A stretch of DNA of 64,000 bases from Thunnus maccoyii (lineage: Eukaryota > Chordata > Actinopteri > Scombriformes > Scombridae), in NCBI RefSeq assembly GCF_910596095.1, contig NC_056546.1, positions 15,321,925 to 15,385,924 on the forward strand, written 5' to 3'. A model generated the notes under the pieces. The model saw only the letters and a list, made by a program, of their open reading frames with translations. It ran no database searches and was not told the origin of the DNA. Position 1 is the first letter of the stretch. Each line of letters starts with the position of its first letter. Shown piece by piece: positions 10,960 to 24,500 of the stretch. The position numbers and the translations under genes are program-made.

Positions 10960-13900
10960 AGCAACACACACTTATGGCTGCTTCCCTTTGCCGTCTGTCA
11001 GTATCAAGTTCTAATCCACAAGGCTGATCAGGAACTAATCCCCGCCTCCTGCTTGTGATCTGGTTGATTAAAACCCTCCACCAGGAAAGACAGATCTAGT
11101 TGGGTTGTAATGCTCTTATAGGAAGTCAGATACCTACCAAACTTTCTTTTGCCACCGTCTAGTACTTGGATCCTCTCAAGTTCAGCCAGGCAGGGCGGCT
11201 CTGAGAAAAAACAGGGCATGGTTTTTATAAGAAAAAATAAAGGAATAGAGCACACTCAAAACAATCAGCAAACAAAATCTGAACTCTCTTGTTGATGTAA
11301 TCAATGACCTTTCCAATGACCTACTTCAGTTTTAAAAACAATTCCTATGCATTCCTTTATATTTTCCATAAAAAAAAAAAACTCAGGAGGTAGACCTAGT
11401 TTCTGCTTGGCTGGTTGGCTGACAGGTGCAATCTCCTAGAGCTGTGGGAGAACGAGGCTGTCAACGAGCAGCAGGAATGTTTTTAGTGGCTTGCAGTGAC
11501 CATTTCACCTCATAGGGGAACAAGAGGATGAGTAGGATGACAAATAGTGACCGGCGCACCACAACAACACAGAGCTTGCCGTCCGCTGAGTGTCTTGAAA
11601 TTTGAATGTATGAGCCAAGGGGAATGTCAGCACACAGGCATGTGAAGATGTAAAGCTAACATCCTCCCCACAATACTCACTCTCTCTCCAGAAGCAGAGG
11701 CACCACTCGGCGGTGGAGACCTTGCCGTCTCTGAAGGAGTCACAGGATTTGAAGAAGGGCCGGATGCAGACCTCGTATTTGTCCAGGTTGATGGCAGCCA
11801 GCTCTGCCTGGTCCAGGTACAGGTCGCTATTGGTGTCCAGCTTGGAAAACATCCAGCCTATAGAGTCCTTACAGCTGGCCACCAGGCTCCTGTCCAGCAC
11901 TGCAAACACAAAGATAGACAAATAAACAAACATTAATTTTTTATCAGGGGCCAGCTGCACAAATGGAAAATGAAACCATGCCAGTGTGCTCAGAAATATT
12001 TCTTGTTCCCAATGTAAATCCACTCTATTCATCATTTTCTTCACACATGATGGGTTCAAAAAATGAATGAAAACAGTATTATAAATTACAACTTATCTCA
12101 ACCCATTAAGAGAATTTTCAACCTCAGACTTTAAATTTTGGTTAAGACTTGACGCTTATCAGGCATCAACTTGCTGCCAACCAGATCCTGAGTCTCACTT
12201 CCTGTTGCTTTGAAGCACAGCATGCTCCTGTAAGTGATGCAACATAATCTCGATGCATCCACCCAAGAGTTTTTGAGTTTCCAGCCCTCTTACTGTTTTC
12301 AAACACCTTTGATATCCAGAAAGTTGTTGCTAGATTTATCCAGTGAGAGCTTGATAACACGTGGGTGGATAAAACACCAACAGAACATAAAACTGAATTT
12401 GTGAGAACTTAATTTTTCTTGTTGGACTTCCTTTTGCTTTTCCAATTGCACTCACTGCATGATACACTTATTGCTGGTTATGGCTGTTATGTAATTTTGC
12501 AATCAACTTTTTTATTGCTCTTTTGCATCAGATACATACAAACAAACAATAACAATAAAAACAACAACAACAACATTTTGCAGGACACAAGGACCCAAAA
12601 TTTAGCAATAGATAGAAATGGTGATTACAGCAATTCTTTGATTTTCTCTGCCATCACTTGCCATGCTGAAATAGTACTAGCTCCAGCACCATGCATTCTT
12701 GCCACTCATAGCTCCATATTAATTATATCTATATATGTGTTAATCCATTGAGCTTTTGTAAGTGTATGCTTTTTGGCAGCAGTGATGCCCGTTACGTCTA
12801 TTCAAAGTTAATTTTAATGAGGAGGTATCATTTAAGAGTAGCACAGTGGGAGAGCATGGCACAGCTACATCCAGCAGAGGATCACAAACCTCACCCAAAA
12901 AAAGCCTTACATCCTTGCATTCCCAATACACATGCCATGTAAGAACCTGTAAGTCCATCTGGGCACCTTGGAGTGAGGGAGTCCCCTGAATATAGTTGAA
13001 ATGAATCTGCTGATTCAGTCAAGTGGATCCTCTCCAATGTAGTGCTTCAGATCCTTAGTCCATATGTGTATAGTGGAGAGAGCTTTATAGGAAGTAATCC
13101 GGAAGGGCCAATATAGTTGAGATACCAAACCTCTTTTATGCCCATTGTTGTCCAAAATGGAGTGCAAGGGATGGGTGTTAAATGGAGTGTTTCATGGCAC
13201 TCCGTATGGTTTCTTCTATAATCACAGTTGGAGATACAGAAAAAAGGATGAGATCACTAACGTTGGGGAGTCCTTTCTCATTGTAAATGTTGGCAAAGTA
13301 TGGACACCTTTAGTACTCCAGGCTGGGTATGTGACTGGGACCCCCACAGTGAGAAGAGAATACAGTAGTTATTGAAGATTGGGCTATTAAGATACCATTT
13401 ACATGTACTGTTAGATTCCTTCTCAGCAAGACGCCATACTGACAAAAGGAAACTCATTATGGGGCCAAGCTGTAGTTTAGCTTCCAAAGGGACAGCAGAG
13501 TAAATCAGATCTTCCAAACTATGTGGGTATGCTAAATTACCCTCTACAGGTTTCCAACAAGCAACAGAATCAGAATTAACCCAATCTGATAATGGTCTCA
13601 AGACAAATGATCAAAAAATACGTTTTAAGTTAGGAACTAAAAGACCACCCTCTGATTTGTGATGTTGGAAAGCTGTCAGCTTTATGCATGGCCGTCTCCC
13701 ACCCCAAATAAATTAGCTAAAGATTTCATTTTAACCCTAATAGGATTCAATTCTGAGTTTTATGGAAATAATGATGGTTTTGTCCAGTTAATTTTATAAC
13801 TGGACAGGAAACCAAATTCTTCTTAAGTATCTAAAATATGAGGTACTGAGGTGGCAGCTTTGTCAAAGTATAACAATATGTCATCAGCATACAACGATAT

Positions 13901-16900
13901 GGAATGAGTGGTATTATTGAAGTTGATGGGGGTGATAGACGGGTGTTGACAAATTTTCTGAGTGAAGGGCTCTAGTGATAAAACAAATAGGAAAGCTTAA
14001 AGGGCAGCCCTGTTGACAAGAGTGCGATAAGGTAACCTTGGTTGATATAATGCCATTAGTGTTTGTCATTGCAGATGGGTTATTATATAATAATTGAATT
14101 AGTTTAATGAAATTGGAACCCAATGGAAAACGTTGCAAGGTCTCCATAAGTAGTCCCATTCTAGCCTATCGAAAGCCTTTTCTGCATCAAGGCTCAACAC
14201 AGCACATGGGGAAGTTATATCTTTGGCAGTATGAATTACATTGAGTAGTTGCTGAATGTTGTCAGATGCAAGCCATTTGTTCATTAAACCTGTCTGATTG
14301 CAATGAATTAATTTTGTTATATGGGGTTCTAAGCGGAAGGCTAAGATCCAGGCAAAATTTTTTATTTCGGCATTAAGGATAGATAATGGTCTGTAATTGC
14401 TGCGTTTCGTGATGTCCTTGTTGGGCTTGGGCGATACAGCAATTAGAGCAGAATTCATGTCATTGAAAAAGGCACCTACATCAATAGATCCATGAATCAT
14501 GGCTAAAAAGTATTGTCCCAGCTCCTCCCAAAAGGTGAGCTAAAACTCATCCCATCCTGGCAATTTGCCTTTTTTCATTCCAGCCATGGCATTTTTCAAT
14601 TCAGTCAGAGTGATTGGTTCTCCAAGGCACTCAGCATCCTCTTGAGTGAGAACGGGAAGTTTTAAATATTGTAAAAAGATTCACATTTAGCTCTATGTAA
14701 TGTTATTTCAGATCTGTAGCTCAGAATAAAATAAGCGAAACTCTGCATTTATTTCTAAGTAATTAACTTCTGCTCTGAGCTAATAGCCATGATGTTTGAA
14801 TATTTTTCACATTTCTCCAAACTTAGAGCAGAGGGAGACTTGGTTTTGAACCATTAAAATAATAAGTTCTTCTTGTCCTATGCATTTGGAATTCAGCCCT
14901 TGTTCTTAATAGATTACTCAGGTTCACTCAGACTGAATCAATTCCCTTTTTCCAATTCTCAGTAAAACCAACCCCTTGCTGGTCATGTTTCAGCTTTTGC
15001 AAATCTTTCTCAAGTGTATTTATTTTGCCCAGTCTTGTTTGATTAAGGTGAGAAGCAAAGGAAACTGTGTTTCTTACAAATCCTTTAATTGCACCCCATA
15101 GGACTTGAGGATCCTCAACTTAGTCGGCATTCTCTAAGAAAAAAGTATTTCTGAAATGTTCACAATAATAATTGTTTTTAAGTAACATGGTGTTAAAGCA
15201 CAATCTTGTAACCTTGGTAGGAGTATTGGCTGGCGTAAACTGTGAAGTAATAACACCATGGTCAGATAAAGGGTTATGTAAAATCACAGCTGAATGAATT
15301 TGAGAAAATAAAGTCACAGAAGCCAGTTAATAATCTATCCTTGAATAGGTTTTATGTCTCTCTGAATAGAAACTATATTGCCTTCAAGAAGGGCTTACAG
15401 CTCTAAATAAATCTGTGAGACTGAAATCACTAATCAGACCTTGGAATGCTACTGTAGAGGGATGAGTATGCTGTGGTGGTACACTTTATCTGTCAAGTAA
15501 GGGATCAAGGATAGCGTTCATGGTTTAATGGTTTGGGATGTATAAACAAAGAAATACAATTTTCTGCCCATAAATATTTGTTTTAATGTAGGCAGTTCAG
15601 CTACCTTCACTTGCACAGCTTTCAATTACTGTGAAGGATAGACTGTGTCTCAACAACACTAAGGCACTGCGACTTGTGGAATTGAATGTGGCTGCAGTTG
15701 CAGTATAGTAGTGTCAGTTTGCCAATTGGTGCTTATAAGAATGCTTTAAGTGTGACACTTGAACAAAAGACACATCTATCCTGTGCCTTTTAAGTCAATC
15801 TAGACATATTGAGTGTTTAATGCGGCCATTTAGGTTGTTTATATTCCACCTAGTCACATGTAGTATAGTCATAATTACAAATAAGACTAGGCAAGTTATT
15901 ATATTCCTGCAGATGTACAATAATCAGAACTGTGGAGATCCAAAATCTAAAAAAAACATCTAACATTATACAACGAGGTAGCAACAGCCACTAACCAAAT
16001 GCCCACCAACTGGGCACCTGATCTGAGAAAGCTGGCTATCACACCACCACCTCACAAAAGGTTATCGATCAAGATTAGAGCCCATTGAAATTATTTACCA
16101 CGTAAAAACGTGAAACTAACATGAGATAAACAGCAAACCTTGGTGAGACAGGTAGCCTATGTAATGAAGTTAAGTATGTCCTGAGATTTTTCTGTGGTAT
16201 AAAACAATGCTTCCATATTCTGAGGTCCCATCTTTTGTAAAACAGATATCCAGTTGTGAGTTTTACTTCGTCAGTCTGTTGGGTCTGAGTGATGAGGAAG
16301 TCGTCAGCCTCTGCTTATGTCTTGAAGAGGTGGACTTCTGATCCATGAGACAGCTTCAGTCTGGCAAGGTAGATCAGGAATGGAGTGAACCCAAGTTTCC
16401 TTGCTGACTCCATCGCTTGGGAGAATGAGCGGTGCCATTTAATTGTGTAGTTACTATAGACAGCTACAAAGCGGATTGCTCTGCTGATGACCTCAACCTG
16501 AGAGATCTGGCCGCCTTCAGGATTTGGTCATTCTCTGTGTAGCATAGCATCTTGCAGATAAATGTGCAGGACCCCCCAGTACTGTGTTCTGGTTCTATAC
16601 GATGAGCCCTCATCACCTCCAGCAATAATCACTGGATTATTGATAAAAGTTGATGAAAAATTGGCAAGAGCAATTGAGCTAAGCAGCCATCTTGTCTGCA
16701 GGTCACATGTCCTCACATGGCTGCTATGTCCTGAGGCAGAAAATACCATGTGAAAGGCCGCCAGAGTTTATTTAATTCCAGGGCACCAATGGGTATTTGT
16801 GCCAAAACTACCAAAAGTATTAGCACCTGTGCTTCTAGACTGAGGTATAATATGATGTAACTAAAGTATTGTAACTCCCTCTTAATACAGTTGGGATTCA

Positions 16901-19900
16901 TTAAGTAGTAGCTCTAACCTGATGTGGTGCTGGCTGTAGTGGTTCTGGCCCCGGGCTTGCTGTTGTTGTTCTGCTTGGCATTGCTCTGCAGTAGCTGGAA
17001 CCAGTCCCTCAGACGCTCCCCAAGATCAGCCAGATCCTGTCCGGTACAGCTATCTGTGGAGGCCACAGGGAGAGGAAGAATACGATATTTGTTGCACGAT
17101 GATTGTTGTCATTGTGTATGTCTGTGAGACACAATGAAAACGAGTGATAGGGAACCTCGTATTCTAGTTATTACTGGTGAATTCATATTTAATATATTTG
17201 CCCAGATTACTTTTTGTCATGGTTATTGTGTATGTTCAATCTTACCATGATTACTCTCCTTGGAAGTAGGGGCAGCAGTTGGACAAGGACACAGACCTGA
17301 ACACTTCAGAGTAAGATCCTTCCCTGTAAGACACGCCTGCTGCTCCAGCTTGCACTGCAACGCAAACACATACACATAAGTGCATTGAAACACAAACACA
17401 CACCAGCAATATCGACAAGGGGACACAAAGGTGAGGTAAAATGAGTTATTGCTGCAACACAGATCAAATATTCATGAGGTGACCGACTGTACGCCTTAAT
17501 TCAAATTTGAGACTTGTTCCTGAACGCGCTTTCCAACCTCTATGTGCACACAAGGTCAGGAATAGTGATCCAAAAGACGAAGCATAAATCAATAAACACA
17601 TGGGATTCTGTCACGACAATCCACCAGTTGGTCCTTCCGAGGCCATATATCATGGCTTTTTGTCTCTGCACCTCTTGAGAGTTTCTTCACACTGCTCAGC
17701 TCTAAATGCATGAGGTGTCGTCACCATTTACCCTACAACGAATAGTACATTATATTATCACGTATATAACAGAGTCAAAGCTGTGAACAGATGTACCAGC
17801 ATCTGACTGATGCACATATTGTTATACATGTACTGTGTAGTATTCCACTGCACATCTGTTGATAGGTGTCAGGACTATTTTAGCAATTTTTATTACCACA
17901 ACCAATTACAAAGCATACAATATATAACAGAACATGTGTGATGCGGAATCCACACGTACATGGGAATAATTTTCACTTTTTTTATTCTGAGAGATGCTGT
18001 GCAGTTCCACTGCCAATGATTTCCACCCTCCACCTACTCCCAGTGATTATTTACCTACCTTCATTTCTTTTCTATTTACAGAGAGATATAAATGTTCATT
18101 ACTTTGATTAACAGTAAAAATATAAGCTTGTTAGTCAGTTTATATAAAAATGATTGACTGGAGCAGCTTTACAATAGTATAATATATATATATATTTAAT
18201 TTACAAGCAAACTATTTTAGTGGGGATAATTTAATACCATCTCCACCTTGGGAAGAAGGGGTGTCTTCCCCTCAATATAAGCCTCTCATACTTGACTCAT
18301 CCTTTTTAGGATTGTATTTGATTTAGGTATAAGGTAGGTATAAAATATATAGGGCTGGACAATATTTTCAAAGTCAGTATCATGCTATTAATAGAAATAT
18401 TTTTCCATTACTGCTATATTGAATATCATAATATTGTAAATGTATGTAAAATCACATAGATAGAAATAATATAAAACAATCAAATTTGTGTTAGATGCAA
18501 TTAATTGTGTTCTTTTTCAAGTTATGTTCATGTTGTTATGCTTTACATCATAAAAAACTTCAAATGTGCAAAACAAAACTTTCTTTTATCTAGTTTTTAA
18601 TTACAGGTGGCTTAGAATCATTAAATTGGACAACAGTCGTTAAATGTTAAATGATAACATGATATAACCACACCACTGAAAGCAGATAACCTGTAACACT
18701 GAATTATTGCCCAGCCCTATGAGTATGTATTTGTTCCAGTGTACCTTTGAAGCATAGTTGTGTCCGTCTGATCCGCACACAGGCCCAGTGGAGGAGATGG
18801 GACAGGGCTGACAGTTTCCATCAGGAGACCTGAGCACAGGCTGCTTGAGTCTGCAGGACAGAGGACACACAAACACTTGAGCCTCACTAAGTCCAGCTGA
18901 GACAGCAACTGTTTGCTAATTCTGTGTACAGACAGAGCAGCACCAACCTGAACATGAAGGTCTAGCAAACAGCCGTCCTCCATGTTGCCTGAATGTATTA
19001 GCTTATCATTAAACAGCAGGCAGTCGTACTGCACTGATGCACAAACAAAGCTTTATTATGACCACTGTAGCCAGCAGGGAAACACATCCCAGAACCAGCA
19101 CAAGCCACTGACTGTAAACTTGGTTGTGTTGACCTTGTGTTAGTGTGCTTGAACAGAAAGCATTTTTGACTACAGGTATTTGTGTGTTTTGGGAGTTAGT
19201 TAGTCAGTACTTGTGCAGGGGCTACACACACTCACCTGTGTTCAAGTTTCTTGCGGTTGACGCACACAGCTCTCTGGTAGCCCTGGGCGATACACACCTT
19301 GTGTCGGCTGCACTTAACCTTTTGACAGGGATCCTTGGTGGTGTCTACATCTGGAAAAAAATAGAAAATGAGATGTATACTGCAGTATCCTCACTGATTC
19401 ACTTTATACCTCTTCCTCTATCGTTCTCTGCTCCTCCATTCTACCTTTTCCTGCCGGTCTCAATTCCCAAACCTCCCTATTTCATCGCATAACCTGAGTG
19501 AGTCTTACATATTACAGTACAACTGTTGGTTTAACACTGCAACAAATTTGCATCTCGAGGCCTTCTGTGATTTATAGAGGGTAAAAAAAAACATATTTGT
19601 GAAAATGAAAATGAAAATAACTTCTAAGAGGATCAAGTAGATTAGTTAGTTTTTAATGCATATGTGATATTTATATTTGAGTTTTGTAATATCATCTCTG
19701 TAGGCTAAAGCCTCCATGGCCAGCTCATCCAGCCCCATCCATCACACTCTTTGCTAGGAGCTAATGCTGGACTATGTGTCAGCACCGCACACACACTCAT
19801 ATGTCACAGCTGTCTGTTCCTAGCAGGCCTCCTGGAGCCTGAGCTGGATGTCACACTCTATTCTCCTCAACTCCTCCGGCCTTTTTTCACCTACACTATC

Positions 19901-21470
19901 CATCAGTACAGTACACCGGAACACAGCTTATTCACAATCTATTACAGCAGGTTTCATCTCTGTGACAGAGGTGACTTGTAAATCATGAATCCATTCATCC
20001 CCTGCCTGCTCTTACTGTATTCTGTTTTATGGCACTATTATGATTTAGCAGTCGGGCTTAGGCTCTCCTCTCTTGTCCTCTCCGTTGGCTGAATACATTA
20101 ATGCTGCCTACATCACAGGATTATTGAAGCGAACCAACAGATATCTGATTTGAGAAGCAAATCCAAAACAATACACACACCCCTCTGTCATGGCTGAGCT
20201 GGTTGTATAACTGACTGACTGACTGCTCTGCTGGGGAGAAACAGTGAGGCTCAGAGGCATTAACGCCCAGATGCAGACTCCTCATCCATTTTGACTGTCA
20301 ACAGTGGAGCCTTATTCTCTGGTCGCCCCTTATCCCAGTTGGCATTGATTGTGTAGAGTATCTCAGTGTACTGTATCACACACATCTCCTAGCTTTTCTC
20401 TCCGTCTTTGCCTTTCCATTTTAACCTTCTCCTTTTGTTGCTGCCTGCCTTTCTTTTCCTTGCAGGTTTTTAAGTGTGACCCCCCCCATCTATTTCATAC
20501 CAGTGTATCAGCAGAATCAGGGTGCATTAGCCCTTAAGATACTTTCTGACACAAAGAACAAGGAGATTAAAGTAGTAATGGGGATACAGCGCAGTAGTCA
20601 GGGGGGCAAGTATTCAAAACTATGTCTTTTGCAATCCATCCGATGCCTATTTAACCAGACTTAAGCCAAAGAAATGAAAGAAGCAGCATACAAATAGAGA
20701 GCAGATAATCCTGCTTTCTAATAGCAAAATATTTGTAAATAAATCTTGTCAGTGGTGAGCGGCTACAATGCTGGCACAGCGTTGTGTTGTGAGTACAGAA
20801 GCATAAGGTGGCTGCCTGAGCCTCATGTTAACTTAACAGGCTTCCACGGATTAAAGCAGTGCCTGTGATGATGATGTTCCCATAGCAACAGGCTCCCAGT
20901 GGTCCAGGAACCATTTCTGGGTTGACTGTGATTTGCAGCTCAATCTGGTGTTTCTGAGAACTCTCTCCCTCTCTGTTTCTGAAACCCCCGTTGCGCAATC
21001 ATGTCTATCAATCTACCTTTCCTCCATTTTTTCACATTCCTTTGTCTTCTTTTCATATCAGATATCTCCGCTGCAGTGTGTATTCGCATTCTTGCTCTTC
21101 TTCTTTGTGTTTTTTCTCTATTCAACCCTCTATGCACCCACTGACTTCCATTTTTACTTTTCGAAAGTCTCTCCTTCGGTATTAGACTAATGCCTGCAGA
21201 AATAAACCTCTCCTAATTAGGCTCACGGTGCTTCAGTCTAATCCAATCCAGATTGAGGTTTATCCCTGTAGATTGAGGATAACGGAAGCAGAGCTCAGGC
21301 AACATCCTCATCATCAACCCTCTTATCTACTACTTACGCACTCAGTCTCTAATATCATCAGTGCGATCTTGTCTTCTAATGGTGAACCCAAACATGTGTC
21401 TGCTGTCTACAATTGTTAGTCCAGTAAATGAAAAATAGTAAATGAAAAAATAGGCTTCATTTCCCACAGT

Positions 21471-21525
<55 letters not shown>

Positions 21526-24500
21526 CACAGAACGGAGAAAAGAAAGTCTAAAATTAAAATTGCATTAATAAATGTGCCACTAAATGGGCCACTTTGGGGC
21601 AACAAACTTACCTTGAGAAGCAGCTGGATTCGCAAGATCACAACATCACATGATCATGTGAGACTCCATCTTGTCAGGCTTCAAGTTATGCACTTGTGTC
21701 TAAACCAATCAGCGTCCTTTGAGGATTCTCGTGTAATCTCATGAATCCAGCTGCCTAGCAAGGTAAGACGGTGATAGACAGATGGTTCATCCAATCACCT
21801 GCCAAGTATTTTTTTGAAAGCGCCTACCCTTTTCTAAACAGTTTCCAAGGACGACTACTCAGATGGTTCTATGTAACAAACCATCTGGTGTGTCAGGTTA
21901 GCAACAAGCTGAAACACAACACTGACATATTACCACCTTGTAAAGTTGTTGAGGTGAATGTATTGGCAAACAGTTGCTTATTTACACATCTAGCAAACAA
22001 GCAACATTTTGGAGTTGTGTTTCTGGCAATATTGTAAATGTAAGTCCAGTATTCACTCTCTTTTAAGCTCTGTTTTCTCCACCAACGCCTGAGGGAAATA
22101 TCTTGCTCATTAGCTGCTAAATGCTCCGCTATATGTTCACCAGCTAGATGCTAACTTTGTCTGGTTGCTGTTTGGTGCTGGGCAGGCAGCATCCAGTGAG
22201 TTTATCAGAGCTTTTTTTATTTTTACGGAATATGGTATTTCTTATACACTTGTGTACTTCCAGTTTTTTCTTATTATTACTTTATTACTTATCTTATTAT
22301 TTTAAAAAAACAGAACAAAAACTTGGTCAGTTTGAGAATTTATACTATGTCTGCCAAATGACAAAATGTAAATGTAAATTAATACAGCGATCTGTTGCTG
22401 CTGAGTGTGAACCAAAACAATAAGGTTGCAGGCCGTAACACCTAAACAATCATCTATAAGATGCTAAAAACCTCTGTAGAGCTGAGGGGAACTGCAGAAT
22501 CTGTAGGATCCCCTTTTGCATTAATAGCCATTTGATCCATTGTTAAAGGAATAGTTTGAAATTATGAGAATTTACTTTCTTGCTGAGAGTTAAAGATTGT
22601 TGCCATGCTTTTGTCTTTATGCTAAATATGAAGCTACAACCAGCAGACAACTTGGCAACTCTCTATATTTCTGTTTGTGTACAGATGAAACAAAAATGAT
22701 AACATGTTAACTAGTACAATTAAGACATGCTGGTAGGTGGATTTTTTTCAAAGCTATTGACAAAACCAGCCTAGTTGTTTCTCCCTGCCTCTAGTCTAAA
22801 TGCTAAGTTAAGCTAATCGCCTGTTAGCTCTACAGTAGCTTCATATTTAGCATACAGACATGAGAGTGGTATCGATCTTCTCATCTTCCTCTCTGCAAGA
22901 GAGTGAATAAGCATATTTACCAAAGTCTCAAACCATCCCTCTCACATTATTATTTTTGTCAGTGCAGCTTTAAGTCTCCTGAATATAATAACATCTAAAA
23001 CCCAAGCCACAGAGAGATAAAATGTGAGGGATTTATTTTGATGACTAATTAGAGAATGATGAATAGAGGAGATTCAGTAACAAGAAGATGATGTGAGGCA
23101 TGTCTTGAAAAGATTAGTTCAAAATAGATGGGGGTGGGGGGTTGCCTCCCTGCTGGAGTCAGAATAACATGCTGATCCTTTCACAGCCTTGTATGTGGGA
23201 TTTTGAATTTGATAGAAGCAGCCCCAGGTGGCCTGTAGAGGGGGAGCGGTACAGGGTGACACTGGGCAAATTTACAGAGTGTGAAGGTGAGAAGGGCAGT
23301 GGCAGTCTGGAGGATTGTAGCGGCTGTTTATGGAGGTTGAGAGTTGTAGTAGTCCAGACAGAAGATGTAGATGTGTAAAAAGAGCAGGCACACTCACTGT
23401 AGGGGGAAGGATCTGATTTAGTGATACTGAAGAGTACAAATATGTTAATAGCGACAGAGAGGTCTTGCAGAGGGCAGGATTTTCCAAGAAAGAGCAGCTT
23501 GATTGTCTTGAGTTTTGACAACCATTTGTAGACTTCAGCAAGGCATTTTATAGCAATCTATCATTTGTGTGTGTGCACTACTCAAACACCAATATCTATC
23601 AGTAGCTTCAAGAAGTGTTAAACTCTAGACCTTGTAGAGTGAGGACTCAGCGAGTTTTCCTATCTCTCTAGTGTCTGCCATTGATCTGAAGCTATTGATT
23701 TGCCAGAAAGTTCACCATTCACATTTACCTTGCCTCTCTGGCTGAGATAAGCTTCTGGAAAACCAAGGTAGGCTTAACTGTGTACGTATAAAAAGATCAG
23801 GTCTTTTGTGAGTGCTCTACACAAACACTTGAGTATTTGTGTGTGTGTGTGTACATGTACACTTATTTGTCCTTACAAGTCTAAATTACAGCCGTTCTCC
23901 TGCGGTGTTTACTGTCTCAAGAGTGAGGTGATTCAATCACAGAGCAGAGCCAGTTGCTTGATTGATGAATTGACTGTAGAAATCGACTGCAAATTACTAC
24001 CTCATTCAGCCCGGCGCTGGCTGAAGTGGAGTCAGTCAATGCGGTGCCTGAATGCAAATTTCCATCTTGTTGGCGTTGACTGTCTATGGCCCTGTTCACA
24101 CCTGGCATTAACAAGCATCTCCGGTGATCCGATCACAAGTGGACAGCTCTAAATATGTCAGTTCACACCCGGCATTAGAATAGGTCTCCATATGCATCTC
24201 GATTGACCACCTGTGATCATATCGCACTTTCCCAGTCTATATGCAATTAAACAGGTACATCATTTCTGTTTGCAAAGACCAAATGCGGTGCAGAGGAGAG
24301 TAAAACTTGGGAGAGACTCAGCAGCCAGACATTTCTCTGTTAGGAGTGGCTGAGATTGCCACTAAAATGCGTATAACTGGTCAACCTTAAAGGTCAGTCC
24401 ACCTTAAGTGAGCCTGGTCAGGTTGCTAACTTCAGGGCTATGCCCCTTCACTTTAATCAGCAGGTGTTCAAGCAAAACACAGGATCTTGGCTTGGGTCTT

